Positions 1 to 5,147 are shown, numbered from the stretch's first letter. The stretch is DNA of 10,337 nucleotides from Bacteroidales bacterium (GCA_023229245.1 JALNZU010000058.1:1-10337), one strand, 5' to 3'. A program made the numbers and translations. The notes: generated from the sequence alone by a model not told the origin.

Positions 1-45
1 TTTTTATTTTCATAATAATTTTGTTCTTACTGTAGTAACTTAAAT

Positions 46-94
46 AAAAAAATCCCTCTTATTATTTTGCCTTTTTTAAGCAAAGTAATGGGGG
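46..94 (-). terminator. Rho-independent terminator after the tRNA 3' fragment
   Basis: Positions 61-70 pair with 80-89 (nine of ten pairs on the minus strand, one A.C mismatch). CCC at 54-56 can add pairs with the G run at 90-94. Read on the minus strand the hairpin is followed by seven T residues (46-52). It starts about 15 bases after the CCA end of the tRNA fragment at 109-128, as expected for the terminator of the original host tRNA gene. It could also end the minus-strand phage operon. No T run follows on the plus strand. Confidence 0.6.
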
Positions 95-108
95 AAGTTT
101 CAATGGAC

Positions 109-128
109 TGGAGCAGGCGACGGGAATT
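109..128 (-). other. Phage attachment (att) core: 3' end of a tRNA gene
   Basis: On the minus strand this reads AATTCCCGTCGCCTGCTCCA. That is the end of a T loop (AATT), the T-stem 3' strand (CCCGT), a seven-base acceptor 3' strand (CGCCTGC), discriminator T and CCA. The match to a tRNA stops inside the T loop: upstream bases read CCT instead of a GGTTC-type T arm, so no full tRNA is present. Such 3' fragments are the usual att core of tyrosine integrases that use tRNA genes. The U73 discriminator and implied GCAGGCG acceptor suggest tRNA-Gly, which is inferred. A terminator directly downstream favours attR at a host junction over attP. Confidence 0.75.
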
Positions 129-133
129 AGGTA

Positions 134-213
134 ATATATAACACTAACGCTCATTATCTACATACTATCGACCCTTTTTAATATGATAGATAACACTATC
201 GCCCACTATCTAC
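134..213 (-). repeat. Phased GATAGTG repeats beside att core (candidate Int/Xis arm sites)
   Basis: Two 28-bp direct repeats, 134-161 and 186-213, match at 24 of 28 positions. Inside and between them, on the minus strand, lie five heptamers close to GATAGTG at 204-210, 194-200, 163-169 (GATAGTA), 152-158 (GATAATG) and 142-148 (GTTAGTG). Their spacings are 10, 31, 11 and 10 bp, so all lie on one face of the helix. The array fills the gap between the last minus-strand gene and the att core. Position and phasing resemble arm-type sites of tyrosine integrases or excisionase sites; this is inference. Confidence 0.55.
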
Positions 214-215
214 CA

Positions 216-455
216 CTAATTGTCGTCTTTTTTGCTACCCAAATCGTCTATTTTATTCTTTTTAGCTTTTTTCTCTTTAATTAGAATAGGTATCAAGGTA
301 GATACAAAACCGATTAGACCTATTGAGCCTAACATCATTGTGATTACTTCCCACTCATGACTTGTAGCCGTTCGATTAAAAGCAATAAAAACTAATGCAA
401 TTATACAAAAGACAGTATTTGCAATATTCAAGGGATCTTTTAAATGTTTTTTCAT
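216..455 (-). CDS. Small two-helix membrane protein, unknown function
   Basis: A 79-aa protein with two hydrophobic segments, about residues 11-26 and 38-59, joined by a short polar loop (NRTATSHEWE). It ends in a highly charged tail rich in Lys and Asp (60-79). No signal-peptidase site is evident. It is the last gene of the minus-strand block, 17 bases after the stop of the HD-like gene, with no strong ribosome binding site of its own (GGTAAAC upstream), so translation may depend on the upstream gene. Size and topology resemble holins or superinfection-exclusion proteins, but its place beside the att core in the lysogeny block fits a lysogenic-conversion product better than lysis. I do not recognise the family. 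Confidence 0.7.
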   Translation of the reverse strand: MKKHLKDPLNIANTVFCIIALVFIAFNRTATSHEWEVITMMLGSIGLIGFVSTLIPILIKEKKAKKNKIDDLGSKKDDN

Positions 456-472
456 AATTTTAGTTTACCATA

Positions 473-937
473 TTACTTAATAACTTTAATATTCTTTTTA
501 AGCATATCAACTGTATTTGCTAACGCTTTTTGTAATAACTCATTCGATAGGTTTATGGGGTAGACTTCTCCGCTACGAGCTTTACCAGCACAAACACAAT
601 CAACTATCATTTCTAATACATCTAACAAATTAACATCTTCCGGCACGCTTTGGTTTAAATGGTGTCTTTCGGTTAAGTGAAGTTTCCACCAATCTAACTT
701 ATAAAATTCTTCGCCAGTTTTACCGGTCGAAAGTGCTGCGAAAAAATCTTCAAAATGCATTATCTTTGTGTGGTCGTGGTATAGACCTTTACGGTTTAAT
801 TGGTTCGCTAATTCTTCCAATACCAAATGAACGCCTACAATGTGCTTTATCGTATCACTATGCACTAAATCATAATCAAGTTCTTTTAAGCTTCTTGTAT
901 CTGCGTTTGGCGTAGCGTAAATGGGAACTATCTTCAT
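473..937 (-). CDS. HD-domain-like phage protein (DUF5662-like)
   Basis: A 154-aa soluble protein. It carries a His/Asp pattern like a helical HD metal-binding fold: H32 and H37 in the first helix, H54-D55 in LYHDHTK, H92-H93 in ERHHLN, and D106/D113 in a later helix (LLDVLEMIVDCVCAG). HD proteins use such residues to hold metals and hydrolyse phosphate esters or nucleotides. Proteins with the LYHDHTK and ERHHLN patterns are common, uncharacterised accessory genes of Firmicutes phages. GGAGG stands eight bases before the ATG. It lies between an acidic 90-aa gene (34 bases upstream) and the small membrane protein. Nucleotide hydrolysis is possible but inferred; the substrate is unknown, and the DUF5662 link is from memory of motif layout. 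Confidence 0.7.
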   Translation of the reverse strand: MKIVPIYATPNADTRSLKELDYDLVHSDTIKHIVGVHLVLEELANQLNRKGLYHDHTKIMHFEDFFAALSTGKTGEEFYKLDWWKLHLTERHHLNQSVPEDVNLLDVLEMIVDCVCAGKARSGEVYPINLSNELLQKALANTVDMLKKNIKVIK

Positions 938-971
938 TGCTTTACCTCCAAACTATATTCAATATCAAGAC

Positions 972-1244
972 TTACCTTAGGCTTTCTAATAATTTTATTA
1001 AATATAGATTTTCCACGCCCCAAAGTTCCCTTTGCGCGTTCTCGTCATTTTGAAAAATATATTCAAGATCACTTTCTTCAAAATGATTATGTTCTTCAAA
1101 ACCACGTTCATTACTGAATGCGTGCCTTAAAAGTTCTCTAATAACATTTGGACTAACATCGACTGCGTCTTCATCATTGTCAAAATAAACACTAACTTCA
1201 TGTTCAACTTCAATTGTCGTCGTAACAAATAAATTTTTACTCAT
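972..1244 (-). CDS. Acidic 90-aa phage protein, unknown
   Basis: A 90-aa acidic protein. The N-terminal 20 residues alternate in beta-strand fashion (NLFVTTTIEVEHEVSVYF), followed by an Asp/Glu-rich stretch and a predicted helical part with several His residues (HAF, EEHNHFEE). It has no membrane segment and no motif I recognise. The start is well set by AAGGAG nine bases before the ATG. In-frame codons continue upstream without a normal start codon, so the ATG at 1244 is the best choice. It follows a roughly 150-bp stretch without a gene and is 34 bases from the HD-like gene, with which it is probably co-transcribed. Strong beta character and acidity would suit a small binding protein; this is only a description. 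Confidence 0.7.
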   Translation of the reverse strand: MSKNLFVTTTIEVEHEVSVYFDNDEDAVDVSPNVIRELLRHAFSNERGFEEHNHFEESDLEYIFQNDENAQRELWGVENLYLIKLLESLR

Positions 1245-1392
1245 AATTCTTTCTCCTTCTTTTGAATATTTTAGGCGTCCACGTTTTTGTTTCGTGTTTT
1301 GTGATTTTGTCGGCGAAGTTCTTACCTCTTTTGTAGGAGCATCAATCCTTTGACCGAGTCTGAATCTTCAATTTAAAAGCCGAACGCCTATT
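1245..1392. other. Non-coding gap within the minus-strand block
   Basis: No convincing gene is seen here. On the minus strand the frame of the 90-aa gene stays open for about 40 codons upstream and would encode a Lys/Arg-rich peptide (RLGQRIDAPTKEVRTS...), but it has no ATG, GTG or TTG start. TAGGCGT at 1272-1278 and ACGCCTA at 1384-1390 are inverted copies bracketing the gap. It could be the remains of a gene, a leader or a promoter region; I see no clear promoter. Confidence 0.4.
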
Positions 1393-1479
1393 TTATGGTT
1401 GTAAATATATTAGTAATGCGATAGCCGCTATAAAAACTATCATCGTAATAACGGCTAAGGCGCTATAAAGTTTGCTCAT
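1393..1479 (-). CDS. 28-aa single-pass membrane peptide
   Basis: A very short ORF of 28 codons giving MSKLYSALAVITMIVFIAA and then a hydrophobic end closing with YLQP. Residues 6-26 form one continuous hydrophobic helix with a short, basic-leaning N-terminus, as in single-pass membrane peptides. It begins eight bases after the stop of the 59-aa gene and in the same direction, but has no clear ribosome binding site and would rely on reinitiation. Its length is below normal gene-calling limits. The uninterrupted hydrophobic segment and its place in a tight operon are the only support; it could be chance. Confidence 0.4.
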   Translation of the reverse strand: MSKLYSALAVITMIVFIAAIALLIYLQP

Positions 1480-1487
1480 AATGTCAT

Positions 1488-1667
1488 TTACTTTGATAGT
1501 TCGCGTAGAGCTTCCTCTAGTGTCGCAAAGTATTTACCGTTCCACCACGAATAAACTTGATTTCCTATTCCATTATCATCTTCAACATTTGCTACAACAA
1601 ACTTAAGGTTGTTGCTTGCGAACAAATATAAACCTTTTTCTTTATTGCGTGTCAGTAAGAATTTCAT
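1488..1667 (-). CDS. 59-aa phage protein, unknown
   Basis: A 59-aa protein starting MKFLLTRNKEKGLYLFASNN and ending in a helix (ATLEEALRELSK). The middle has strand-like sequence and a Trp pair (VYSWWNGKYFATLEEA), typical of small alpha/beta phage accessory proteins. The ATG overlaps the stop of the ASCH gene as TAATG, and GGAGAAG lies just upstream inside that gene, so the two are translationally coupled. Nothing shows a catalytic site or membrane segment. The tight overlap and good ribosome binding site make it a real gene even though it is short. Function unknown. Confidence 0.7.
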   Translation of the reverse strand: MKFLLTRNKEKGLYLFASNNLKFVVANVEDDNGIGNQVYSWWNGKYFATLEEALRELSK

Positions 1668-2197
1668 TATTCTTCTCCTTTCACATAAACATATCTAAAA
1701 TTTTTAGGTGCTTTTCTTAATGTGTGTTTAACTTCATCTACATAAGGGGGACAATCCATACCACAATAAACAGTTGCAGTTCTAAAATAATAAAAATCGC
1801 TTAATTCTTTTGGCTTATCAAAGATTTCAAGCCGTTTAATATGCCAAGCGTATAGGTCTTTGCCTTTACTATAAACACTTACTTCTTGTGAACTTAAACA
1901 CAAATCATCTAATGGTATTGTTGCGTTTACATAAATCGGGTATGTATTTTTATTTGAAAGCCTATAATCACCAATATATTCATTAAAATAATAATAGTCA
2001 TATTCATCAAACCAAAATCTCGCAACTACTTTTTCGCTAATGGATAAAAGCCATTTTGGTTTCGCTTTCACACAATAAAGATATACCCAACCTACAAAAT
2101 CTTTTGGCACACTCTTTCTTAATTCAAGTGTTTTAACACCATTTAAGATATGGACTAAATGTTGTGGTTGTATTGTTAATAATAATTGTATTTGCAT
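1667..2197 (-). CDS. ASCH (PUA-like) domain protein
   Basis: A 176-aa protein when started at the ATG at 2197 (MQIQLLLTIQPQ), which has GGGAG eight bases upstream. A longer frame from 2275 lacks this and runs through the preceding zinc-ribbon gene, so I reject it. The N-terminal half has the ASCH signature: LLLTIQPQHLVHILNGVKT, then LELRK, and later VYLYCVKAKPKW. The family has a PUA-like barrel thought to bind RNA or modified nucleotides; some members are RNA-binding or nuclease-like proteins. A second conserved-looking part (DLYAWHIKRLEIFDKPKEL) is also usual in phage ASCH proteins. It starts one base after the zinc-ribbon stop and overlaps the next gene. Its role here, perhaps RNA or modified-base recognition beside the methyltransferase, is inferred. 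Confidence 0.8.
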   Translation of the reverse strand: MQIQLLLTIQPQHLVHILNGVKTLELRKSVPKDFVGWVYLYCVKAKPKWLLSISEKVVARFWFDEYDYYYFNEYIGDYRLSNKNTYPIYVNATIPLDDLCLSSQEVSVYSKGKDLYAWHIKRLEIFDKPKELSDFYYFRTATVYCGMDCPPYVDEVKHTLRKAPKNFRYVYVKGEE

Positions 2198-2198
2198 T

Positions 2199-2363
2199 TT
2201 AATACTCCCTTTTTTCAGTGATATTCGGTAATATCCGATATTTTCTTTTGCAATAATCGCAATCATGCATTGCACTAGCTAAATCTTGCGGTGTGCTATC
2301 ACTCCGCCAATAAAAGCCACAATAAGGGCAAACGATTTTTAACATTGTTATTTTTTTACTCAT
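2199..2363 (-). CDS. 54-aa zinc-ribbon protein
   Basis: A 54-codon gene with two CxxC pairs: CPYC at residues 12-15 and CDYC at 35-38, with a Trp-Arg turn after the first. This is the usual layout of a small zinc ribbon that holds one zinc ion and binds nucleic acid or another protein. The tail is basic (KRKYRILPNITEKREY). AGGAGGAGAAG precedes the ATG. The start overlaps the end of the frame-restored methyltransferase gene (2356), and its stop lies one base before the ASCH start, so the three genes form a coupled set. It is too short for standard calling but well supported by motif, ribosome binding site and spacing. The exact partner is unknown. Confidence 0.8.
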   Translation of the reverse strand: MSKKITMLKIVCPYCGFYWRSDSTPQDLASAMHDCDYCKRKYRILPNITEKREY

Positions 2364-3011
2364 CTTCTCCTCCTAAATTAAAATTAAATAAATCTAAATG
2401 ACTTTCTTCTACTACATTCCCAAAGAGATCCATTTTCTCGGTCTCTTTTTCTCTTCCGCTGTCTTTGAGTGAAATAAATACCCCCCCCGCACGACTTTAA
2501 AGCAAAACCAGAAGCTATAAAAAGCCGCTCCACTTTTGTTCGATTTGACAATGTTTTCTTCTTCGTTGTAAGTCATAAACGACATTCTACCTTCCGGAAA
2601 TAAAAAACTAACTTCTTCATCGTGCTTACATAAATAATTAACTGCAAATTGATTATTAAAAAATTGTGTTCCTTGTAAAATGATAAACGGCTTATTGAAA
2701 CTAAATAATCTTTTTAATAACTTTGTTCTACCGCTAAATGGGGGGTTAGAAATAATGACATCCCACGCTTCCGGCTCGAAGTGGTAAAAATTCATACCTT
2801 CGGCTAAGCTTGTGCGAATGAGCTTCTTAAACCCTTTGTTTTTAAACGATAGATATATGCGGCTAAACTCGGTATCAAACGGCAACCAGATTTTCGTATC
2901 AAGTGCGATAAGTTTATTATCAAGTAAAAAATCGACAAGTTTATCGGCTTCTGCACTTGTCGTGTAGCACTCATCTTTTGCTATTCGCATATCTTGATAA
3001 ATATTACTCAT
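2356..3011 (-). pseudogene. DNA adenine methyltransferase-like gene interrupted or switched at a G8 tract
   Basis: The first frame gives a 199-aa protein ending at 2412. It has the amino-methyltransferase motif IV, DVIISNPPF (N89-P90-P91-F92), typical of N6-adenine enzymes, but the usual glycine-rich SAM motif I is replaced by KIWLPFDTEFS (40-50). At a run of eight G on the minus strand (2481-2488, codons for R175-G177) the protein turns into an unnatural basic tail (HSKTAEEKKRPRKW). Shifting by -1 (as if nine G) gives a natural acidic end, VFISLKDSGREKETEKMDLF then GNVVEESHLDLFNFNLGGED plus E, of 218 aa in total. That frame fills 2364-2411 and stops at 2356, overlapping the next ATG. The start overlaps the preceding gene as ATGA; its own ribosome binding site is weak. 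The tract may be a phase-variable switch, a slippage site, a mutation or a read error. Confidence 0.75.
2481..2488 (-). repeat. G8 homopolymer tract inside the methyltransferase gene
   Basis: Eight consecutive C on the plus strand (G on the coding strand), the longest G/C run I see in this AT-rich window. It lies exactly where the methyltransferase frame must move by -1 to reach a full-length, operon-compatible end. Such runs gain or lose units during replication and are well known as on/off switches of methyltransferase genes in bacteria. Confidence 0.85.
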
Positions 3012-3184
3012 CTTCTTTTTCGTTTTCTTTTTCTTTTTGGTTCAATAATTTCAACGATGTCGCTAAACGGAAACCATTCATCAAATGCAACAACGATATA
3101 ATTAAGTTTTATATCCGCTACTTCGACTACTCTTCCGTTCTTTAAGAGGACAATGTCGCCTCCTGATAGTTTTAATTTCGTCAT
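3008..3184 (-). CDS. 58-aa SH3/KOW-like protein with basic tail
   Basis: A 58-aa protein beginning MTKLKLSGGDIVLLKNGRVV and continuing EVADIKLNYIVVAFDEWFPF. The short strands around GDIVLLKNG, a second strand pair and the final DIVEII resemble small SH3/KOW-like barrels that bind nucleic acid or protein. It ends in a strikingly basic stretch, KRKRKRKRR (50-58), suited to nucleic-acid contact. GGAGG lies seven bases before the ATG, and the stop overlaps the methyltransferase start as ATGA, so the two are translated together. It starts 21 bases after the integrase stop. The gene is short but the ribosome binding site and overlap are good evidence. The fold call is from strand pattern only. Confidence 0.75.
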   Translation of the reverse strand: MTKLKLSGGDIVLLKNGRVVEVADIKLNYIVVAFDEWFPFSDIVEIIEPKRKRKRKRR

Positions 3185-3205
3185 GTTGTTCCTCCAATCA
3201 CTTGT

Positions 3206-4336
3206 TTATAACAAGTTACTTAAATCTTTCTTCTCTTTTCTTTTTGTATGGTGAATATAATATTCCATTGTTGTATTCATTGAAGCGTGGCCTAAATGAG
3301 CTTGCACTTCGCGGACGTCATAATTCTTATCAAACATTCGAGTTGCGAAAGAATGGCGTAAGCCATGCAATGTAATATGCGCTATGCCCGCTATTTCGAT
3401 ATGCCTATTAACAACACGACGAACCGTATTGCGTCCAATATGCTTATTTGAAACGCTTAAAAAGATAAACTCATCTTGGTTAATTGCACGTTCTTCAACA
3501 TAAGCCTCAAGTTCGCGCATAAAAGTTTCTGGCAAATGAATTGTGCGTTCCATGCCAGTTTTTGTGCTTTCTTTATATTGCCCGAAACTATCGACTTGAG
3601 CGTCAATAAGAATCGTATTATTATCAAAGTTAACTTTATTTCGTTTAATTGCTTGCCACTCACCAACACGAAGCGCTCCATAAAACATTGTAAGAACGGG
3701 TATTCGCCATTCTGGACTTCCCTCTTCACTATCAAAAGCAGCGATAAACTTTCTTAAATCTTCTTCACCGTTAATAAAGAAATTTGTATGGTTTTTTTCT
3801 CTTCTGTTTTCTTTGATTGGTTCTAAAATATCAAGTATTTCATCGGCTAATTCTCGGTTCATGAAACGCCGCTTTTTCGCAAACTCAATGAGCTTACGCA
3901 CGGACGTTAACTTGTTATTGATAGTTCTTGAAGACAAGCCTTGCGAAGTTAGGTTAATACGAAAGCGATCAACATTATGCATGGTAAAAGCTTTCTCACA
4001 TTGTAAAGTGGGGCTAATAATCGGAAACAAATAATTTTTATAGGCTAATTGATAATTATAAAGCGTATTATTATCAATATTTTCGCTTCTTCTAACTTGG
4101 TAAAAGAATTCAATCAGTTCAGTTACTGTTATTGTGTCGCCGCCAGAATATGCTACTTTTCTTTTTTCTTTGTCTTTTTCAATTTCGTCATATTCAATTG
4201 ACTTCATGTAGCGAATGCCAACACTAAAAGTCCATTCTTTGTTACGGATATTTATATTTTTCCATTCACCATTAAGTAATTTATACTTATAGTTGATGTA
4301 AAAGTTTTTTCTTTTATTGTCTCTAATAATTGCCAT
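3206..4336 (-). CDS. int: Tyrosine-family phage integrase
   Basis: A 376-aa site-specific recombinase that joins phage and host att sites. Residues 1-60 resemble an arm-binding AP2-like N-terminal domain (strands NFYINYKYKL, EWKNINIRNKEW). Residues 70-175 are the SAM-like core-binding domain (TELIEFFYQ, INNKLTSVRKLIEFAKKR). Residues 188-376 are the catalytic domain. The catalytic set is complete: R223 in ALRVGE, K259 in TKTG, H324 and R327 in HGLRHSF, H350 in LGHAS and the nucleophile Y360 in MEYYIHH. Length is normal for this family. AAGGAG lies 11 bases before the ATG. It is downstream of the repressor in the same direction, but about 3 kb from the att core at 109-128, with cargo genes between. 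Its likely target is the tRNA 3' end seen there. Confidence 0.97.
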   Translation of the reverse strand: MAIIRDNKRKNFYINYKYKLLNGEWKNINIRNKEWTFSVGIRYMKSIEYDEIEKDKEKRKVAYSGGDTITVTELIEFFYQVRRSENIDNNTLYNYQLAYKNYLFPIISPTLQCEKAFTMHNVDRFRINLTSQGLSSRTINNKLTSVRKLIEFAKKRRFMNRELADEILDILEPIKENRREKNHTNFFINGEEDLRKFIAAFDSEEGSPEWRIPVLTMFYGALRVGEWQAIKRNKVNFDNNTILIDAQVDSFGQYKESTKTGMERTIHLPETFMRELEAYVEERAINQDEFIFLSVSNKHIGRNTVRRVVNRHIEIAGIAHITLHGLRHSFATRMFDKNYDVREVQAHLGHASMNTTMEYYIHHTKRKEKKDLSNLL

Positions 4337-4369
4337 TTTGGTTCAATCTCCTTTTTTCTTTTTTCTATT

Positions 4370-4428
4370 CTGTGAGATTGTGGTAAAATGACAACGGTTG
4401 TAATATGATTTGTCATTAAATCTCACAG
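4370..4428. repeat. Nested inverted repeats between int and repressor
   Basis: CTGTGAGATT (4370-4379) and AATCTCACAG (4419-4428) are perfect inverted copies. Inside them ATGACAA (4388-4394) and TTGTCAT (4410-4416) are also perfect. A shorter palindrome, ACAAC-G-GTTGT, lies at 4391-4401. In the minus-strand transcript these could form a long hairpin in the int leader. As DNA they could be binding sites for integrase or a regulator. Confidence 0.7.
4378..4406 (+). promoter_or_regulatory. Candidate promoter for short plus-strand RNA
   Basis: TTGTGG (4378-4383) and TAATAT (4401-4406) are separated by 17 bases. An overlapping extended -10 element, TGGTAAAAT (4381-4389), could start transcription about 17 bases earlier. 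The end of this promoter, GTTGTAATATG, matches GTTGTAAGATG of the rightward early promoter at 5111-5121 at ten of eleven bases, in the same position relative to the -35 box. Confidence 0.5.
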
Positions 4429-4472
4429 CCATGGAACCCCGGTCAACTTTGCCGAGTTAGGGGTTCCTTTTT
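4413..4472 (+). ncRNA. Putative short RNA opposite the repressor-int transcript
   Basis: The stretch between the candidate promoter and the strong terminator ending at 4472 would give an RNA of about 60 bases (about 77 if the extended -10 is used). Both neighbouring genes run on the other strand, so a plus-strand terminator here needs a plus-strand transcript, and none of the known genes supplies one. The RNA would be fully antisense to the region between the repressor stop and the int start. A role in limiting int or repressor mRNA is inferred. The 5' end is approximate. Confidence 0.4.
4433..4472 (+). terminator. Strong rho-independent terminator, plus strand
   Basis: GGAACCCC (4433-4440) pairs perfectly with GGGGTTCC (4460-4467), with an inner AACT/AGTT stem (4445-4448 with 4455-4458), and is followed by TTTTT (4468-4472). 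On the minus strand no T run follows the hairpin, so it acts on plus-strand RNA. It lies three bases beyond the repressor stop codon. Confidence 0.75.
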
Positions 4473-4475
4473 AGT

Positions 4476-4994
4476 TTATTTTAGGTAATCTTTAATAAAC
4501 CGAAGAAGCTTTTCAAGTTCGTAAATATCCATTCTATCCATTTCTTTAGTTATTTCGTTGCGAACAGTTTGGTTAATTCCAGCGTTTTCTTTTGCAATTC
4601 GCACGGATCTAAATATTAGGTAGCGCCCACTATAATCTTTTATTATTTGACCGGGTATAGTTATTTCGAATTCTGAATCGCCATTGCGACGAATAATGGT
4701 TTCTTCAATATCGTGTTTACTTTGTATTTGAAAGTATTCGTCTTCACTAATAAATACATGATACTCATCGTCGGCAGCGCTCTCGAAGTTAATGCCTATG
4801 CCTCGAATTGAATAACCGAGTAGATAATCAGCAGTTACATCGAAGAAGTCTTTTAACTTCAAGATATGCACTTCTTTAAATGGTTGTTTGTTGTTCTCTA
4901 GTAAAGATAGTGCGGGGTATGCGATGTCAACATAACGAGATAGTTCACGTAACGCAATATTGGAGCGGCTTCGTAATTTCTTCAGCCTATTCAT
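4476..4994 (-). CDS. CI-like phage repressor (XRE-family HTH, no S24 protease)
   Basis: A 172-aa DNA-binding protein. Residues 1-62 form an XRE/Cro-type helix-turn-helix domain (ALRELSRYVDIAYPALSLLE, then KLKDFFDVTADYLLGYS). The C-terminal part (63-172) ends in a helix, MDIYELEKLLRFIKDYLK, resembling dimer regions of other small phage repressors. It shows no S24/LexA autoprotease features (no Ala-Gly cleavage pair with Ser and Lys catalytic motifs), so SOS-linked self-cleavage is unlikely. GGGAGG lies five bases before the ATG. It is divergent from the Cro-like gene across a region with repeated operators, as expected for the lysogeny master repressor, and lies upstream of int in the same direction. 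No ImmA-type protease gene is seen in the window. Confidence 0.9.
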   Translation of the reverse strand: MNRLKKLRSRSNIALRELSRYVDIAYPALSLLENNKQPFKEVHILKLKDFFDVTADYLLGYSIRGIGINFESAADDEYHVFISEDEYFQIQSKHDIEETIIRRNGDSEFEITIPGQIIKDYSGRYLIFRSVRIAKENAGINQTVRNEITKEMDRMDIYELEKLLRFIKDYLK

Positions 4995-5045
4995 TTTTCC
5001 CTCCCTTCAACATTATGCTATATCTTTCAAAAAATAAACGCAAGT

Positions 5046-5074
5046 AAAATATTTAAAAATCGTAACATTGTTAA
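5046..5074 (-). promoter_or_regulatory. Candidate leftward promoter for the repressor
   Basis: On the minus strand TTAACA (5074-5069) and TATTTT (5051-5046) are 17 bases apart. The first direct repeat (5056-5067) falls inside the spacer, and the second (5076-5087) lies just upstream. The -10 box is weak, which would suit an activated or autoregulated repressor promoter. A second possible -10, CATAAT, lies nearer the gene without a good -35. Confidence 0.35.
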
Positions 5075-5147
5075 AAAAATCGAAATAATACTTGCAACAC
5101 TGAAAAAATTGTTGTAAGATGTGTTTAGTGTTATGAAAATCGAAACA
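5056..5147 (+). promoter_or_regulatory. Three direct-repeat candidate operators
   Basis: AAAATCGTAACA (5056-5067), AAAATCGAAATA (5076-5087) and AAAATCGAAACA (5136-5147) fit the consensus AAAATCGWAAYA. Start-to-start distances are 20 and 60 bp, whole numbers of about two and six helical turns. They flank both candidate promoters between the repressor and Cro-like genes. Recognition by the CI-like or Cro-like protein is inferred from place. Confidence 0.6.
5092..5120 (+). promoter_or_regulatory. Rightward early promoter with overlapping dyad
   Basis: TTGCAA (5092-5097), 17 bases, then TAAGAT (5115-5120). CTTGCAACA (5091-5099) and TGTTGTAAG (5110-5118) are inverted copies with one mismatch and cover both boxes, so a bound repressor would block RNA polymerase. 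Expected start of transcription is near 5127, driving the Cro-like gene, the tRNA and the early operon. Confidence 0.65.

Noticed and set aside
134..213. Two 28-bp repeats with a 24-bp spacer, like a minimal CRISPR
   Set aside because: Only two imperfect copies, no cas genes, related heptamers also inside the spacer, and position beside the att core fits binding sites better.
1245..1370. N-terminal extension of the 90-aa acidic protein
   Set aside because: The open frame has no usual start codon and the ATG at 1244 has a clear AAGGAG.
2198..2275. Upstream extension of the ASCH protein by 26 residues
   Set aside because: It overlaps the well-supported zinc-ribbon gene in another frame; the ATG at 2197 has a good ribosome binding site and begins the domain.
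3457..3757. Frames on both strands inside int
   Set aside because: They overlap the catalytic domain of a complete integrase and show no independent signals.
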